Shown here one piece after another: positions 16,833-25,603 of a stretch of 64,000 nt of DNA (position 1 is its first letter; the number at the start of each line of letters is the position of its first letter). This DNA comes from Bacillus sp. FSL H8-0547 (GTDB lineage Bacteria > Bacillota > Bacilli > Bacillales > Bacillaceae). The stretch spans positions 1,178,001-1,242,000 of the forward strand of contig JBBODD010000001.1 in the NCBI GenBank assembly GCA_038002745.1. The letters are read 5' to 3'. The position numbers were made by a program, and so were the translations under genes. The notes beneath the pieces were generated by a model that ran no database searches, was not told the origin of the DNA, and worked only from the letters and a program-made list of their open reading frames with translations.

Positions 16833-18602
16833 TCACTCCTCATAATTTTTCTCCCAGTTCCAGTGCCTTCCAGATTCTATTGTTTTATCATGAGCCGTTC
16901 TATAGTTTGTATGAAATATCCCCTCAAATTTCGATTCGAAAATTTCGTGATGTAATAATTTTATATCAGAATCTAGATACTTCCCATCTATTAACCTTTG
17001 CCATGCTTGAGCTAGTTCATAATCAGGATCAAACCTCCCGATACCGTGATCCTTAATATGAGACTTTAAAAAGACATGTTCTTTTATCCTTTGTATTCTA
17101 GTAACCGGGAAGCCAGTATTCCTAGCAATAGCATTTACATCTTCTTTTCCTAAATTCCTGAATTTTTCATACATCTCTTCTGCTATATCTTCTTCTTCAA
17201 AAAATTGCTCTGGTGATATATTTCTTCCACCCGATTCAGCATACTGTATAGAATTATTGGTATTTTTAGAGAACAAATACACCTGCTTTTCCAGCTCACC
17301 CTTCAACCCAAATGAATTCACAGTATTATAAGGTACACCTTCATAATTAAGTACTAACTCATTTTCAGGAAAAGAGTTCAACTTCTCGGAAACAACCTCT
17401 TTCGTCTCCCGCACAGCATTCTTTCCCGCCACAAAACCCGCTTTCGCTGTTTTATCAGCACCTTTTAATCCTACAAATGAAGTTGCGGTTGTGGCAATTG
17501 CATAGGTGACCCATCTAGCGCGGGTATAGTCGTCTCCGTTGACCATATCTCTCTCATAGGAGCTGGCGATGGCTGCGCTGATTTGGGCATAGGTTTCTTC
17601 ATAGTTGATGACAGCTTTCCCCATATCCCAAAGAACCTGTTCGGGAGGAGTCATTAGGACATCCCATAAGCCGGAAGCAGCATCTTTTGTGAAGTTCCAT
17701 AAGCCTGCGCTGACCCCTTTTGCTCTTTCTCCATGTAGTTTTTTCACTTTTATCAGTCTGACAATTTCTTTCTGGTCAGAGGTTAAATGTTCATCCCCGA
17801 TGGACTCTGCTATTTTCAAATACTCGTCCAGAGAAAGCGTTGGCTGATCGAGCTGTTTTTGTAGTTCCTGAATTCTGCGCTCTTCGGCTTGTTTCTTTTT
17901 AAACGAAAGATAGGCATGCGATTGATGATGCACACTGTCTTTCATTTTGTAGGCGGCACTGTTCCGGTATGCTTTGGCATCAAAATAGACAGGTGAAGCC
18001 TGAGCGCCCTGCCGGGTAGCATCAATCAAGGCTTGAAACCGGCTGACAATGTGCGCTTGAATGGCTTCGGACTGCCGGTACTCATAGGTCAATTTTTCAG
18101 TCAGTTCATGCATTTTGTCAATGGTGGTTCTTCTTTCTTTCTCAGCCTTGTCCATTTGCGTTTCAAAGGGGCCTGAATCGAAAGGCTGCAGGTCTACAAG
18201 GTCGCTGATGCTGCTTAAAATTCCGGTCAAGGTCGTTCGCTGATCGGCAACCATCTCCTTGGACCGTCTGTAGCCATTAGCAAGTTCATGTTCAAGAAAC
18301 TCCACATTGATATAGGTGTGGCCGGCCAAATTCGAATCAGCCGCATCTGCTGCCACTCCGTTATGGAAGGCAATCTGCATATCCACAAGGATCAGCCACT
18401 CATCCACAAGCGACGCCTGTTCCTGGTAAAAGCTCTGGACAGCCTCCGCCCCTTCACCCTGAAAAAGATAATGGGACTGAGCGACTTGATCCATGGTCTT
18501 CTGTAAGACAAGCAGCTGTTCCCTAACGTTTTTATAGTCATTCGCACGCTTTTCCATTGCTGAAATCAGACTGTCTGCTTCATACAACGCATTCAGAACC
18601 AA
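16833..18602 (-). CDS. LXG-domain polymorphic toxin (type VII secreted), apparently intact
   Basis: 589 residues from TTG at 18602 (AGAGGGGG 6 bases upstream); a TTG 27 bases earlier is possible, but in the paralogous fragment that region has a stop. Layout: LXG export domain (about 1-200; EADSLISAMEKRANDYK, FQGEGAEAVQSFYQEQ), charged linker to about 280, hydrophobic pre-toxin segment (about 295-400; DVLMTPPEQVLWDMG, TTATSFVGLKGADK), then a variable tip (about 400-589). The tip has IKEHVFLKSHIKDHGIGRF, PDYELAQAWQRL and LLHHEIFES, a pattern I recall from the ends of other polymorphic toxins but whose activity I cannot name. No Lap-type adaptor genes lie upstream, which is unusual for LXG loci. 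The putative immunity gene follows. Confidence 0.88.
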   Translation of the reverse strand: MVLNALYEADSLISAMEKRANDYKNVREQLLVLQKTMDQVAQSHYLFQGEGAEAVQSFYQEQASLVDEWLILVDMQIAFHNGVAADAADSNLAGHTYINVEFLEHELANGYRRSKEMVADQRTTLTGILSSISDLVDLQPFDSGPFETQMDKAEKERRTTIDKMHELTEKLTYEYRQSEAIQAHIVSRFQALIDATRQGAQASPVYFDAKAYRNSAAYKMKDSVHHQSHAYLSFKKKQAEERRIQELQKQLDQPTLSLDEYLKIAESIGDEHLTSDQKEIVRLIKVKKLHGERAKGVSAGLWNFTKDAASGLWDVLMTPPEQVLWDMGKAVINYEETYAQISAAIASSYERDMVNGDDYTRARWVTYAIATTATSFVGLKGADKTAKAGFVAGKNAVRETKEVVSEKLNSFPENELVLNYEGVPYNTVNSFGLKGELEKQVYLFSKNTNNSIQYAESGGRNISPEQFFEEEDIAEEMYEKFRNLGKEDVNAIARNTGFPVTRIQRIKEHVFLKSHIKDHGIGRFDPDYELAQAWQRLIDGKYLDSDIKLLHHEIFESKFEGIFHTNYRTAHDKTIESGRHWNWEKNYEE

Positions 18603-18628
18603 CCGCCCCCTCTTGTCGTAATTTTCCA

Positions 18629-18634
18629 ATTATA
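18629..18634 (-). promoter_or_regulatory. -10-like element upstream of the LXG gene
   Basis: A perfect TATAAT lies 27 bases before the TTG start. The same TATAAT and leader are conserved at 16130-16135 before the LXG fragment. No good -35 match is visible at 17 bases. Confidence 0.4.
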
Positions 18635-18659
18635 GTTTATCATGAAAGGCGGGTTGGAA

Positions 18660-18678
18660 TCCTGTTTAAATGTAAATG
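18660..18678 (+). repeat. 19-bp direct repeat, left side of DinB segment
   Basis: TCCTGTTTAAATGTAAATG, identical to 19359-19377. Together they bracket the DinB gene. Single-copy versions of the site, without an insert, occur at about 16161 and 32760. Confidence 0.8.
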
Positions 18679-18855
18679 GACATAAAAGCATAGCAGCCAC
18701 CAGCAGAATCATCGTGGGGCGTCATGATGCAGGGATATAAGCTGGATGAGCCGAATAGTAGGATGAAGAATTTTATACCCTGAATCAATGTCTTCGGGAT
18801 TTTCAACTATGTTTCATTTTGAAAGATTACCCTAATCAGTGAGGAGATATGATGT

Positions 18856-19353
18856 ATGCAAACAATAACCACCATTTTTTCAGATCAGCTCGACATGCAT
18901 TGGCGCGAGAATGACTGGTTTGCATCCTTGGAACAGGCGCTTGATGGAGTAACCGCGCCTGAGGCATCATGGACAGGTTCAGGAAAGAGCAATTCGATAT
19001 GGCAGATTGTCAACCATTTGATTTATTGGAATGATGACGTCATTCACCGCATCAAGGGCACAGAAAACCCGCATAAAATAAAGGATAATGAAGAAACCTT
19101 TGCAGATCCCGGGGATCCGGAAGACGAAAATGGCTGGGCCCAAACAGTACAGCGCCTTGATGAAGTCATGAATCAATTCAAAACCGTCATCGCGGAACTG
19201 GATGACGAAAAGCTAAAAGCCCCCTATGCAGCGAACAGGCCCTCCATTGAGCGCTTAATCAGCAGTATTATGATGCATGATTCTTATCATATTGGACAAA
19301 TTGTTTTGCTTCGGAAGTTACAATCTTCTTGGGGCGGGGTTGATTGGTCTTAG
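18856..19353 (+). CDS. DinB superfamily protein
   Basis: 165 residues. DinB/YfiT-like four-helix fold signature: SIWQIVNHLIYWNDDVIHRI near the N-terminus and MMHDSYHIGQIVLLRK near the end, which supply the three metal-binding His. Members are metal-dependent enzymes, often bacillithiol-linked, and the substrate here is unknown. ATG follows GAGGAG. It is the only plus-strand gene in this part of the island and is flanked by perfect 19-bp direct repeats, so it appears to have been inserted into an LXG-leader/terminator block. Confidence 0.9.
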   Translation: MQTITTIFSDQLDMHWRENDWFASLEQALDGVTAPEASWTGSGKSNSIWQIVNHLIYWNDDVIHRIKGTENPHKIKDNEETFADPGDPEDENGWAQTVQRLDEVMNQFKTVIAELDDEKLKAPYAANRPSIERLISSIMMHDSYHIGQIVLLRKLQSSWGGVDWS

Positions 19354-19358
19354 TGGGC

Positions 19359-19377
19359 TCCTGTTTAAATGTAAATG
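19359..19377 (+). repeat. 19-bp direct repeat, right side of DinB segment
   Basis: Second copy of the 18660-18678 sequence, followed directly by the repeated terminator hairpin, as at the two sites without an insert. Confidence 0.8.
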
Positions 19378-19379
19378 AA

Positions 19380-19418
19380 AAGAAGCAGGAACCTGTTAAC
19401 GGGTTCCTGCTTCTTTTT
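19380..19418. terminator. Bidirectional terminator between dinB and map
   Basis: AAGAAGCAGGAACC pairs with GGTTCCTGCTTCTT and is followed by T6. It serves the convergent DinB (plus) and methionine aminopeptidase (minus) genes. Confidence 0.85.
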
Positions 19419-19503
19419 TAGAACTAATTATAACGCACTCCATCAGGGTAACAGAGCTGCCATCATATTAGTTACCTTTTTTCAAAATTGCTTCTATCTA
19501 GCA

Positions 19504-20343
<840 letters not shown>

Positions 20344-20847
20344 CTACCCTTTAGATCCTCCACTAAACTCTATAACATGTAAACCCTCAGATGCATCTGG
20401 CTCTTCGAAGAAACTTGTGACATGATGAAACACCGCTTCCGTATCAAAAGCCGCTCGTTCAGGTTGTTCCTTACGTCTTTGAGCAATTTGGCGCAAGCAC
20501 TGGTCGTCACTCAGGTTGAGATAAATCAGCTGATGGTCTGCATGAACCTCTTCAGCCAAACCTAAAAACCATTTTCGCAGCTTTTGAGTGTTGGCCGGAA
20601 AGTCCATAACTACATCTGTACCAACAGATAATATGTTTTGGACATGCTTTTTCACCAGTGGCTTTAGCTGCAGTGCAAATTGTTTGTAATCCTCAAATGA
20701 ATCAATCTGATTCGGATAAAGTGATGAAAGCCATTCATCCTCTGACAGCAATACCGCACGTTTATCTGACGCCAATCGTTTTGACTCTGTAGATTTTCCG
20801 GCGCCCATTTTTCCGCAGAAGAAGTATAGGGTTCCTAGTTGGTTCAG
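20344..20847 (-). CDS. P-loop ATPase/kinase-like protein (AAA_33/zeta-like)
   Basis: About 167 residues. Walker A is CGKMGAGKST, so the ATG at 20808 lies inside the P-loop and cannot be the true start. Reading upstream gives LNQLGTLYFF from a CTG at 20847, before which is a TAG; CTG is therefore the likely, non-canonical or mutated, start. Other features are DEWLSSLYPN, VVMDFPANT, RRKEQPERAAFDTEAVF and a FFEEPD block typical of small zeta-toxin/APH-like kinases of Bacillus. The substrate is unknown. Confidence 0.75.
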   Translation of the reverse strand: MNQLGTLYFFCGKMGAGKSTESKRLASDKRAVLLSEDEWLSSLYPNQIDSFEDYKQFALQLKPLVKKHVQNILSVGTDVVMDFPANTQKLRKWFLGLAEEVHADHQLIYLNLSDDQCLRQIAQRRKEQPERAAFDTEAVFHHVTSFFEEPDASEGLHVIEFSGGSKG

Positions 20848-20882
20848 TTGCTATCCCGCCTTTATTAATAATTGGTTTTATC

Positions 20883-21140
20883 GTTGATCGTTCTTCTTAC
20901 TCAGCCTTGTCCATCTACGTTTCAAAGGGATTGGAATTAAAGCTGCAGGTCTACAAAGCTACTTACTATTCCGGTAAGGGCCGATTGCTGATCTGCAACC
21001 ATCTCCTTGGACCGTCTGTAGCCATTAGCAAGGTCATGTTCAAGAAACTCCATATTGATAAATGTCTGAGCGGTCAAATTAGAATTAGCTGCATTTCGCA
21101 ACTCTGTTATGAAAGGCAATCTTCATATCAACGAGGCTTA
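20883..21140 (-). pseudogene. Internal LXG-domain fragment
   Basis: DNA and translation match the middle of the LXG domain at about 18117-18400 (MEFLEHDLANGYRRSKEMVA, then SALTGIVSS) with several frame breaks. It is a leftover of another LXG gene and does not encode a full domain. Confidence 0.75.
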
Positions 21141-21184
21141 AGCATGGTAACTGCTTCAACATGTTTTTTGCCAGTAAGATAGTA

Positions 21185-21703
21185 CTAATTAATACGCAAT
21201 TTATTATCGTTTTTGCATGGAGATCGCTTTTGGGCAGGGGGAATTTCATTCATTGGCATTAGATTCTTATTGCATTTTTCCGCTAGAGTTTTTATACGCT
21301 CTAGAGCTTTGGGAAAACTGATATTAAATGTTTCTTCTTGTCCCTGTGGAATATCGGTTTTAACTATTAATGTAGTAACTCCATTTTTTTCGGTAAGAGA
21401 ATAACTCTCTTTTCCACCAGTCCACTCTTTTTCGCGCTCCTGCTGTCCACTTTCTTTTGTGTCTGCACCGTGCCTGAATAAAACAAATTCATTTGATGTA
21501 AGTTTCTCTATCAGACTTGTCACACCGTAACCATTTACAGATGATATAAACTGGATTTCATTTCCTTCTTTCAATACTCCTTTCATAGATGTGCCTTCAT
21601 CAATTATATCTGCCCAGTCACGGAATGTTGTATCTTCCCAAAGAGTTGTCCAGACACTTTCTTTAGAGGCATTTATTTCGATTGAGAACTGAGTTTCTTT
21701 CAT
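21185..21703 (-). CDS. SRPBCC (START/AHSA1-like) protein
   Basis: 172 residues from ATG at 21703, with GAAGGAGG upstream. The N-terminus IEINASKESVWTTLWEDTTF is the typical first strand and helix of SRPBCC folds, and the C-terminal helix FPKALERIKTLAEKCN closes the ligand cavity. The ligand is unknown. The last ~20 residues are basic and atypical (PPAQKRSPCKNDNK), perhaps because the 3' end was altered next to the LXG fragment. Confidence 0.8.
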   Translation of the reverse strand: MKETQFSIEINASKESVWTTLWEDTTFRDWADIIDEGTSMKGVLKEGNEIQFISSVNGYGVTSLIEKLTSNEFVLFRHGADTKESGQQEREKEWTGGKESYSLTEKNGVTTLIVKTDIPQGQEETFNISFPKALERIKTLAEKCNKNLMPMNEIPPAQKRSPCKNDNKLRIN

Positions 21704-21776
21704 ATTTTCCTCCTTCAAATAAATGGTTTTACCTAGAATACACCATAGTCTCGAAACTTTTGAAAATGGGCGGCAT

Positions 21777-22205
21777 TTACAGATGTTTTACTTCTCCACC
21801 CTTGAAATCAAGACTAGAAAGCACTGTGGCGTTCTCATGATTCCAAACTAGTAGAACCATCTCAATACTTCACCTTCAAATCTATCTATCAAATCTCTTT
21901 TTGATTAATTGCGTTTAAACTCAAAGTATCTTATAAGTGTAAGACGATAATGTGAATCATTTGTTAACAACTTCAATCAGAGTAGGAGTTAATTCTGTTT
22001 CACCTTCGAAAAACTGCATTAAATTTAAATACACTTTTTCCATGTATATAACTCCCGATTCAACCTTAGTAACTATCCAAATAATACCACATTCACTCAT
22101 CCTTAATTTGTATTTTTAAGTTCAAATTTAAAAAATAGAGAGAACTCTCAACAAAAAGCTCACAAATGGATTAACAAAGTTCTCATGCTGCCAAATAGTA
22201 AAACC
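21777..22205 (-). pseudogene. Cluster of immunity-gene remnants (SUKH-like ends)
   Basis: No intact gene lies between 21704 and 22385. Two minus-strand readings have a SUKH-like core: VLLVWNHENATVLSS ending at 21777, and DGFTIWQHENFVNPF ending at 22128. Between them is a 28-codon open piece with an ATG (21957-22043, FFEGETELTPTLIEVVNK). All look like 3' ends of lost immunity genes. Confidence 0.4.
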
Positions 22206-22221
22206 ATCTACTTGCTAACTA

Positions 22222-22254
22222 AAAAAATGTATCCAACAGAAACTGCTGGATACC
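22222..22254 (-). terminator. Intrinsic terminator downstream of the RES gene
   Basis: On the minus strand GTATCCAGCAG pairs with CTGTTGGATAC and is followed by ATTTTTTT. A weaker inverted repeat (CTTTAATG/CATTAAAG) lies nearer the gene at 22287-22308. Confidence 0.65.
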
Positions 22255-22385
22255 TTCTCATATAAATTAAATACGATAAAAATAGACTTTAATGTTAGTT
22301 CATTAAAGCCTTTAGCATAATCCTTTTTAAAATAGAGATGTTATTTTCATTAATCCAAGTTTTATCTCACTAGATGTGTTTGTAG

Positions 22386-23204
22386 TTAAGTTAGTGTATG
22401 ATATTCAAAGCGACGCACTTTATTCAAATATGCTATATGAACAGGTATAATTTCATCTTTCAGCATCAAATATTTAATCGCATAATTAATTTTCATTTTT
22501 TTCCTTGCTTTATGTGGTGCTAAACAAAGACATTTTGAACCTTTATCAGCAACAGATGGATAGGACCACCCATCAAATTTGTAAGTAGTGTATGGATAGA
22601 AAAACTTGGCTATTAAATTTGAAACAACGTATTCGTGTTCCATTCCTGTCTCAACTTCCCTCGTAAATTCTTGTTTTAAGAAATCAGCTATTACTCGGTA
22701 TGCTGGATCAAATTCGTCATTTTCATGTGCGTATTCCCCTATATCAATTACATTTATATCTTTTTTAACATCATAAACGATTAACCAAAAGTATTGGTCA
22801 TATTGCATTTTCATCTCTTTCATAGCAGTTTCCATGTCTTCAGCAACGTACAATACAGATTCCCCATTTTTGTTTACTCGTCCTGTATTCGCAAACTTAA
22901 CAGGAGGGTTCCATGCATCGCTTTCTATTTTCATTTCCTCTAAAGTATCTCCGCAAATTCTAACACGATAAAGAGTAGAACCCTTCATTATAAGCCGAGA
23001 AGAAGATACCATGTTTATTACAGAATGACCGACATTTGGATCTGGCTGATACGAAATAATCTCTCTAAGAGCTGATATTATGTCCCCATCGTCTGCTCTT
23101 TTTAAATCCAAACTTCTAAGCTTATTTATCTTTTTTTCTATGTTCTCTGGCTTAAAAAATCTATCATCTCTTTTGTTAATAGGAATATCCAATCTAATTT
23201 TCAT
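22386..23204 (-). CDS. RES-domain protein (NAD+ phosphorylase-type toxin family)
   Basis: 272 residues from ATG at 23204 with GGAG 11 bases upstream. The RES pattern is seen as LYRVRI, then GRVNKNGESVLYVAEDMETA with a following Glu, and SYPSVADKGSKCLCL near the end. RES toxins destroy NAD+ and normally pair with an upstream Xre/MbcA-type antitoxin. No antitoxin gene is adjacent, so it may be a solitary RES protein or a defence effector. The ~100-residue N-terminal extension is not part of the RES fold. It is AT-rich like the following genes. Confidence 0.72.
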   Translation of the reverse strand: MKIRLDIPINKRDDRFFKPENIEKKINKLRSLDLKRADDGDIISALREIISYQPDPNVGHSVINMVSSSRLIMKGSTLYRVRICGDTLEEMKIESDAWNPPVKFANTGRVNKNGESVLYVAEDMETAMKEMKMQYDQYFWLIVYDVKKDINVIDIGEYAHENDEFDPAYRVIADFLKQEFTREVETGMEHEYVVSNLIAKFFYPYTTYKFDGWSYPSVADKGSKCLCLAPHKARKKMKINYAIKYLMLKDEIIPVHIAYLNKVRRFEYHTLT

Positions 23205-23484
23205 GTTTAGCAATACTCCTTTTTCTCTATCATAATCATTCTATATATTGTGGGTATTTGTTACGCCAAGTTTAAACTAGACTATTTATATAAGGTTTCC
23301 TAGTTTTAATTCATCTTGGAATTTTACATGTATTTGAGAATGTTAAACTAATGAATATACTTACAAGATTTTCATGTTAACACTGCTAAACCATCCATAG
23401 AATCATCAAAAGCATTTCATTAGTTCACTATAAAACCACCAAGTACGGATGCTGCATAAATTACCATTTTATGCAATTCAATTA

Positions 23485-24498
23485 TTAAGTTTCAAACTTA
23501 AAACTTATTTTTATTGCACTTCTTTTTACAATTTCAAGTAGGGCTTCTTTCTTAATTGTAGGATAATAACATATATATCTTTGGTCATCCGTTTCTATTT
23601 TAAGGGAAATATCAAAACTTACCACCCTAAAATCCCCCCATGTTCCAGGAACATTTTTAGGAAGTGAGTACCAGGCAGTACCATTCCTAAAAAAATTTTG
23701 TTGACCTTCTATAATATGTATCTCTCTACTCCAGTCTTCAGGATTAGTATGGACTAAATCAACAAATCCCTTATGTATATCATTTTGTTTAAGGACATTT
23801 AATCTTAAACTATCAATCTTGACTCTTATGTTTTTGAATATTAGATCAGGGCTTTCAGTGAATTCATTTCGTACGTATGGCATGGTTATATATAATTTAT
23901 TAAGGTAGTATGTCAAACCAAGAAAAGCACATCCAATTGATATTAGTGATTTATCTTTTTCGATATCTGTTAACTCATCAGCACTTGGAAAACTACTGAT
24001 TTTAGGGATATTGTCTAGCTTCCATAAATACACTAAAAACCATATAATTAGTCCCGAAATAATTAAACATACGATACTAATTAACCATAAATCCGTTTTT
24101 AAATATGTAACTACAGAGATAGAATGACTATGACTATTCCACAACAAACCTATAGTAATCCACCAAATTATTAGTACTGCAATAATGGACCATTTAGTTA
24201 CACTTAGTACCCCACTCATGACACTATCTTTTTTGTATAATGTCTTATATGTTACTAGAGATTCATAAAAGCTTTTGGTGGTGTCATCTATATTACTTGC
24301 GCTGTCATTACTAATATTAATGTCGAAAGAAGCTCTTAAAGTGTGAATATGCCAATACAACTCTCTAACTTTTAGAAGTATATGTTGAGTATTTAGGGAG
24401 ATAAAGATAGCTATTAAACCTACGAGTGTCAAAAGTGATGATGTAAAAGTAAAAACAATTCCTGTTGCATCCTTATTAATCACAATATTTGTAAACAT
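23485..24498 (-). CDS. Uncharacterised membrane protein
   Basis: 337 residues. Hydrophobic segments are at about 10-35 (FTFTSSLLTLVGLIAIFI), 100-120 (WSIIAVLIIWWITIGLLW) and 140-165 (WLISIVCLIISGLIIWFLV). They are followed by a soluble C-terminal half of about 170 residues with a Trp-rich region (EDWSREIHIIEGQQNFFRNG). No family recognised. It is AT-rich, has a weak start context, and lies between the RES gene and a decayed gene. A sensor or effector role in defence is possible but unsupported. Confidence 0.6.
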   Translation of the reverse strand: MFTNIVINKDATGIVFTFTSSLLTLVGLIAIFISLNTQHILLKVRELYWHIHTLRASFDINISNDSASNIDDTTKSFYESLVTYKTLYKKDSVMSGVLSVTKWSIIAVLIIWWITIGLLWNSHSHSISVVTYLKTDLWLISIVCLIISGLIIWFLVYLWKLDNIPKISSFPSADELTDIEKDKSLISIGCAFLGLTYYLNKLYITMPYVRNEFTESPDLIFKNIRVKIDSLRLNVLKQNDIHKGFVDLVHTNPEDWSREIHIIEGQQNFFRNGTAWYSLPKNVPGTWGDFRVVSFDISLKIETDDQRYICYYPTIKKEALLEIVKRSAIKISFKFET

Positions 24499-24737
24499 AC
24501 TTAGATCATCTCCATTTTATTTAGATTGCATTTTAGATTAAATCAACAATGCCATATGCTGAAATGCGTATGTGGGGATCCCCATTAGTAACAGAAAACA
24601 CATTAAAAATATCTTAAATTTCAGCAATTATCTTTTTGATTCATTAAATCTTGCTAAGATGCTTTAGTACTATTCAGCTTCAAGTCCTTTTTTACTAGCC
24701 CGTCGTTAGTAATACGACATAAGACTCTTAAAAACCT

Positions 24738-25300
24738 TCAAAAATCGAATTCTAAAAACCTATTATTTTCGTATATATTCCAATTACCTAGAAAGTCCTC
24801 TATGTTCGGTGTACGGTGGTTCATACGTGAATTTGACTTACGAATAATGCCAAAATACTCTTCACGCAATACAAGTTCTTCAAATTTATCAATTGTATTT
24901 TGGATTTTTTTATTCTGAAGATTAAATAATGATATGTAACCTCCCTGAAATTAGCTGATCCTGCTCGTAATTAGTTTGAATGAAGGCTATTAATTGCTTC
25001 ATAGTAGGATCTTATGACTTTATTCTACCTTCTGCATAACCTTTTTCCCCAAGCTTTAAAGATAAATCACTTTCTAAATCAGATGATCCTGGGTTAAGTA
25101 ATAGACACGCGCCAATGGATGTTTCAGATTCTCCCCATTGAATGTAAGTTGAAGTTCGATAAATATTTTACTTCCCCTTTTTACAAACGAACCGTGGCCT
25201 TTGGTAAATCCAATTTCTATAACCCCTTCATCTTAAGTTATACGCTAAATCAATAAATGGCTTAATTTGTTCAAAATCATCTATCTACTCTATCCTTATT
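24738..25300 (-). pseudogene. Decayed gene, DUF1643-like
   Basis: The minus strand has successive readable pieces in different frames: NKDRV, FEQIKPFIDLAYNL, VIEIGFTKGHGSFVKKGSKI, YIQWGESETSIGACLLLNPG, MKQLIAFIQTNYEQDQLI, then GYISLFNLQNKKIQ and finally NIYENNRFLEFDF-stop at 24738. LNPGSSD after a YxxWG block resembles DUF1643 proteins. At least three frameshifts mean it is not functional. 25300-25540 holds nothing I can read. Confidence 0.5.
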
Positions 25301-25542
25301 CACAATAGCGCGAGCGACGGTTCCTGTGTTTCCTTGTAACCGCAAGAACACTCAAAAACCTGTATTAATTTAAATAGTATTTCTTTGCAAAAGAATTTTA
25401 AGGTCTTAATTCCTTTTATGCAAAACTAGTGCCATTTTCAAATACTATTGGCTTATGCAACCCTTTCCTTCCCCTATCAAAAGTTAATTTTATGGGTTCA
25501 AGTAAAGCTTTAAACTTTTCACCACCTCCATTTTTTTAAATC

Positions 25543-25573
25543 AAAAAAGCCAACAAGATAATCTTGAAGGCTT
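25543..25573 (-). terminator. Intrinsic terminator
   Basis: On the minus strand AAGCC-TT-CAAGAT pairs with ATCTTG-TT-GGCTT and a T run follows. It is 30 bases after the stop of the 409-aa gene. Confidence 0.7.
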
Positions 25574-25603
25574 AAATAGCATGTTCACAAATTATTTATC
25601 TAC

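Noticed and set aside
18603-18855. LXG adaptor (Lap/DUF5082-DUF5344) genes
   Set aside because: Looked for on both strands upstream of the LXG toxin; only a short leader and the start of the DinB segment are there.
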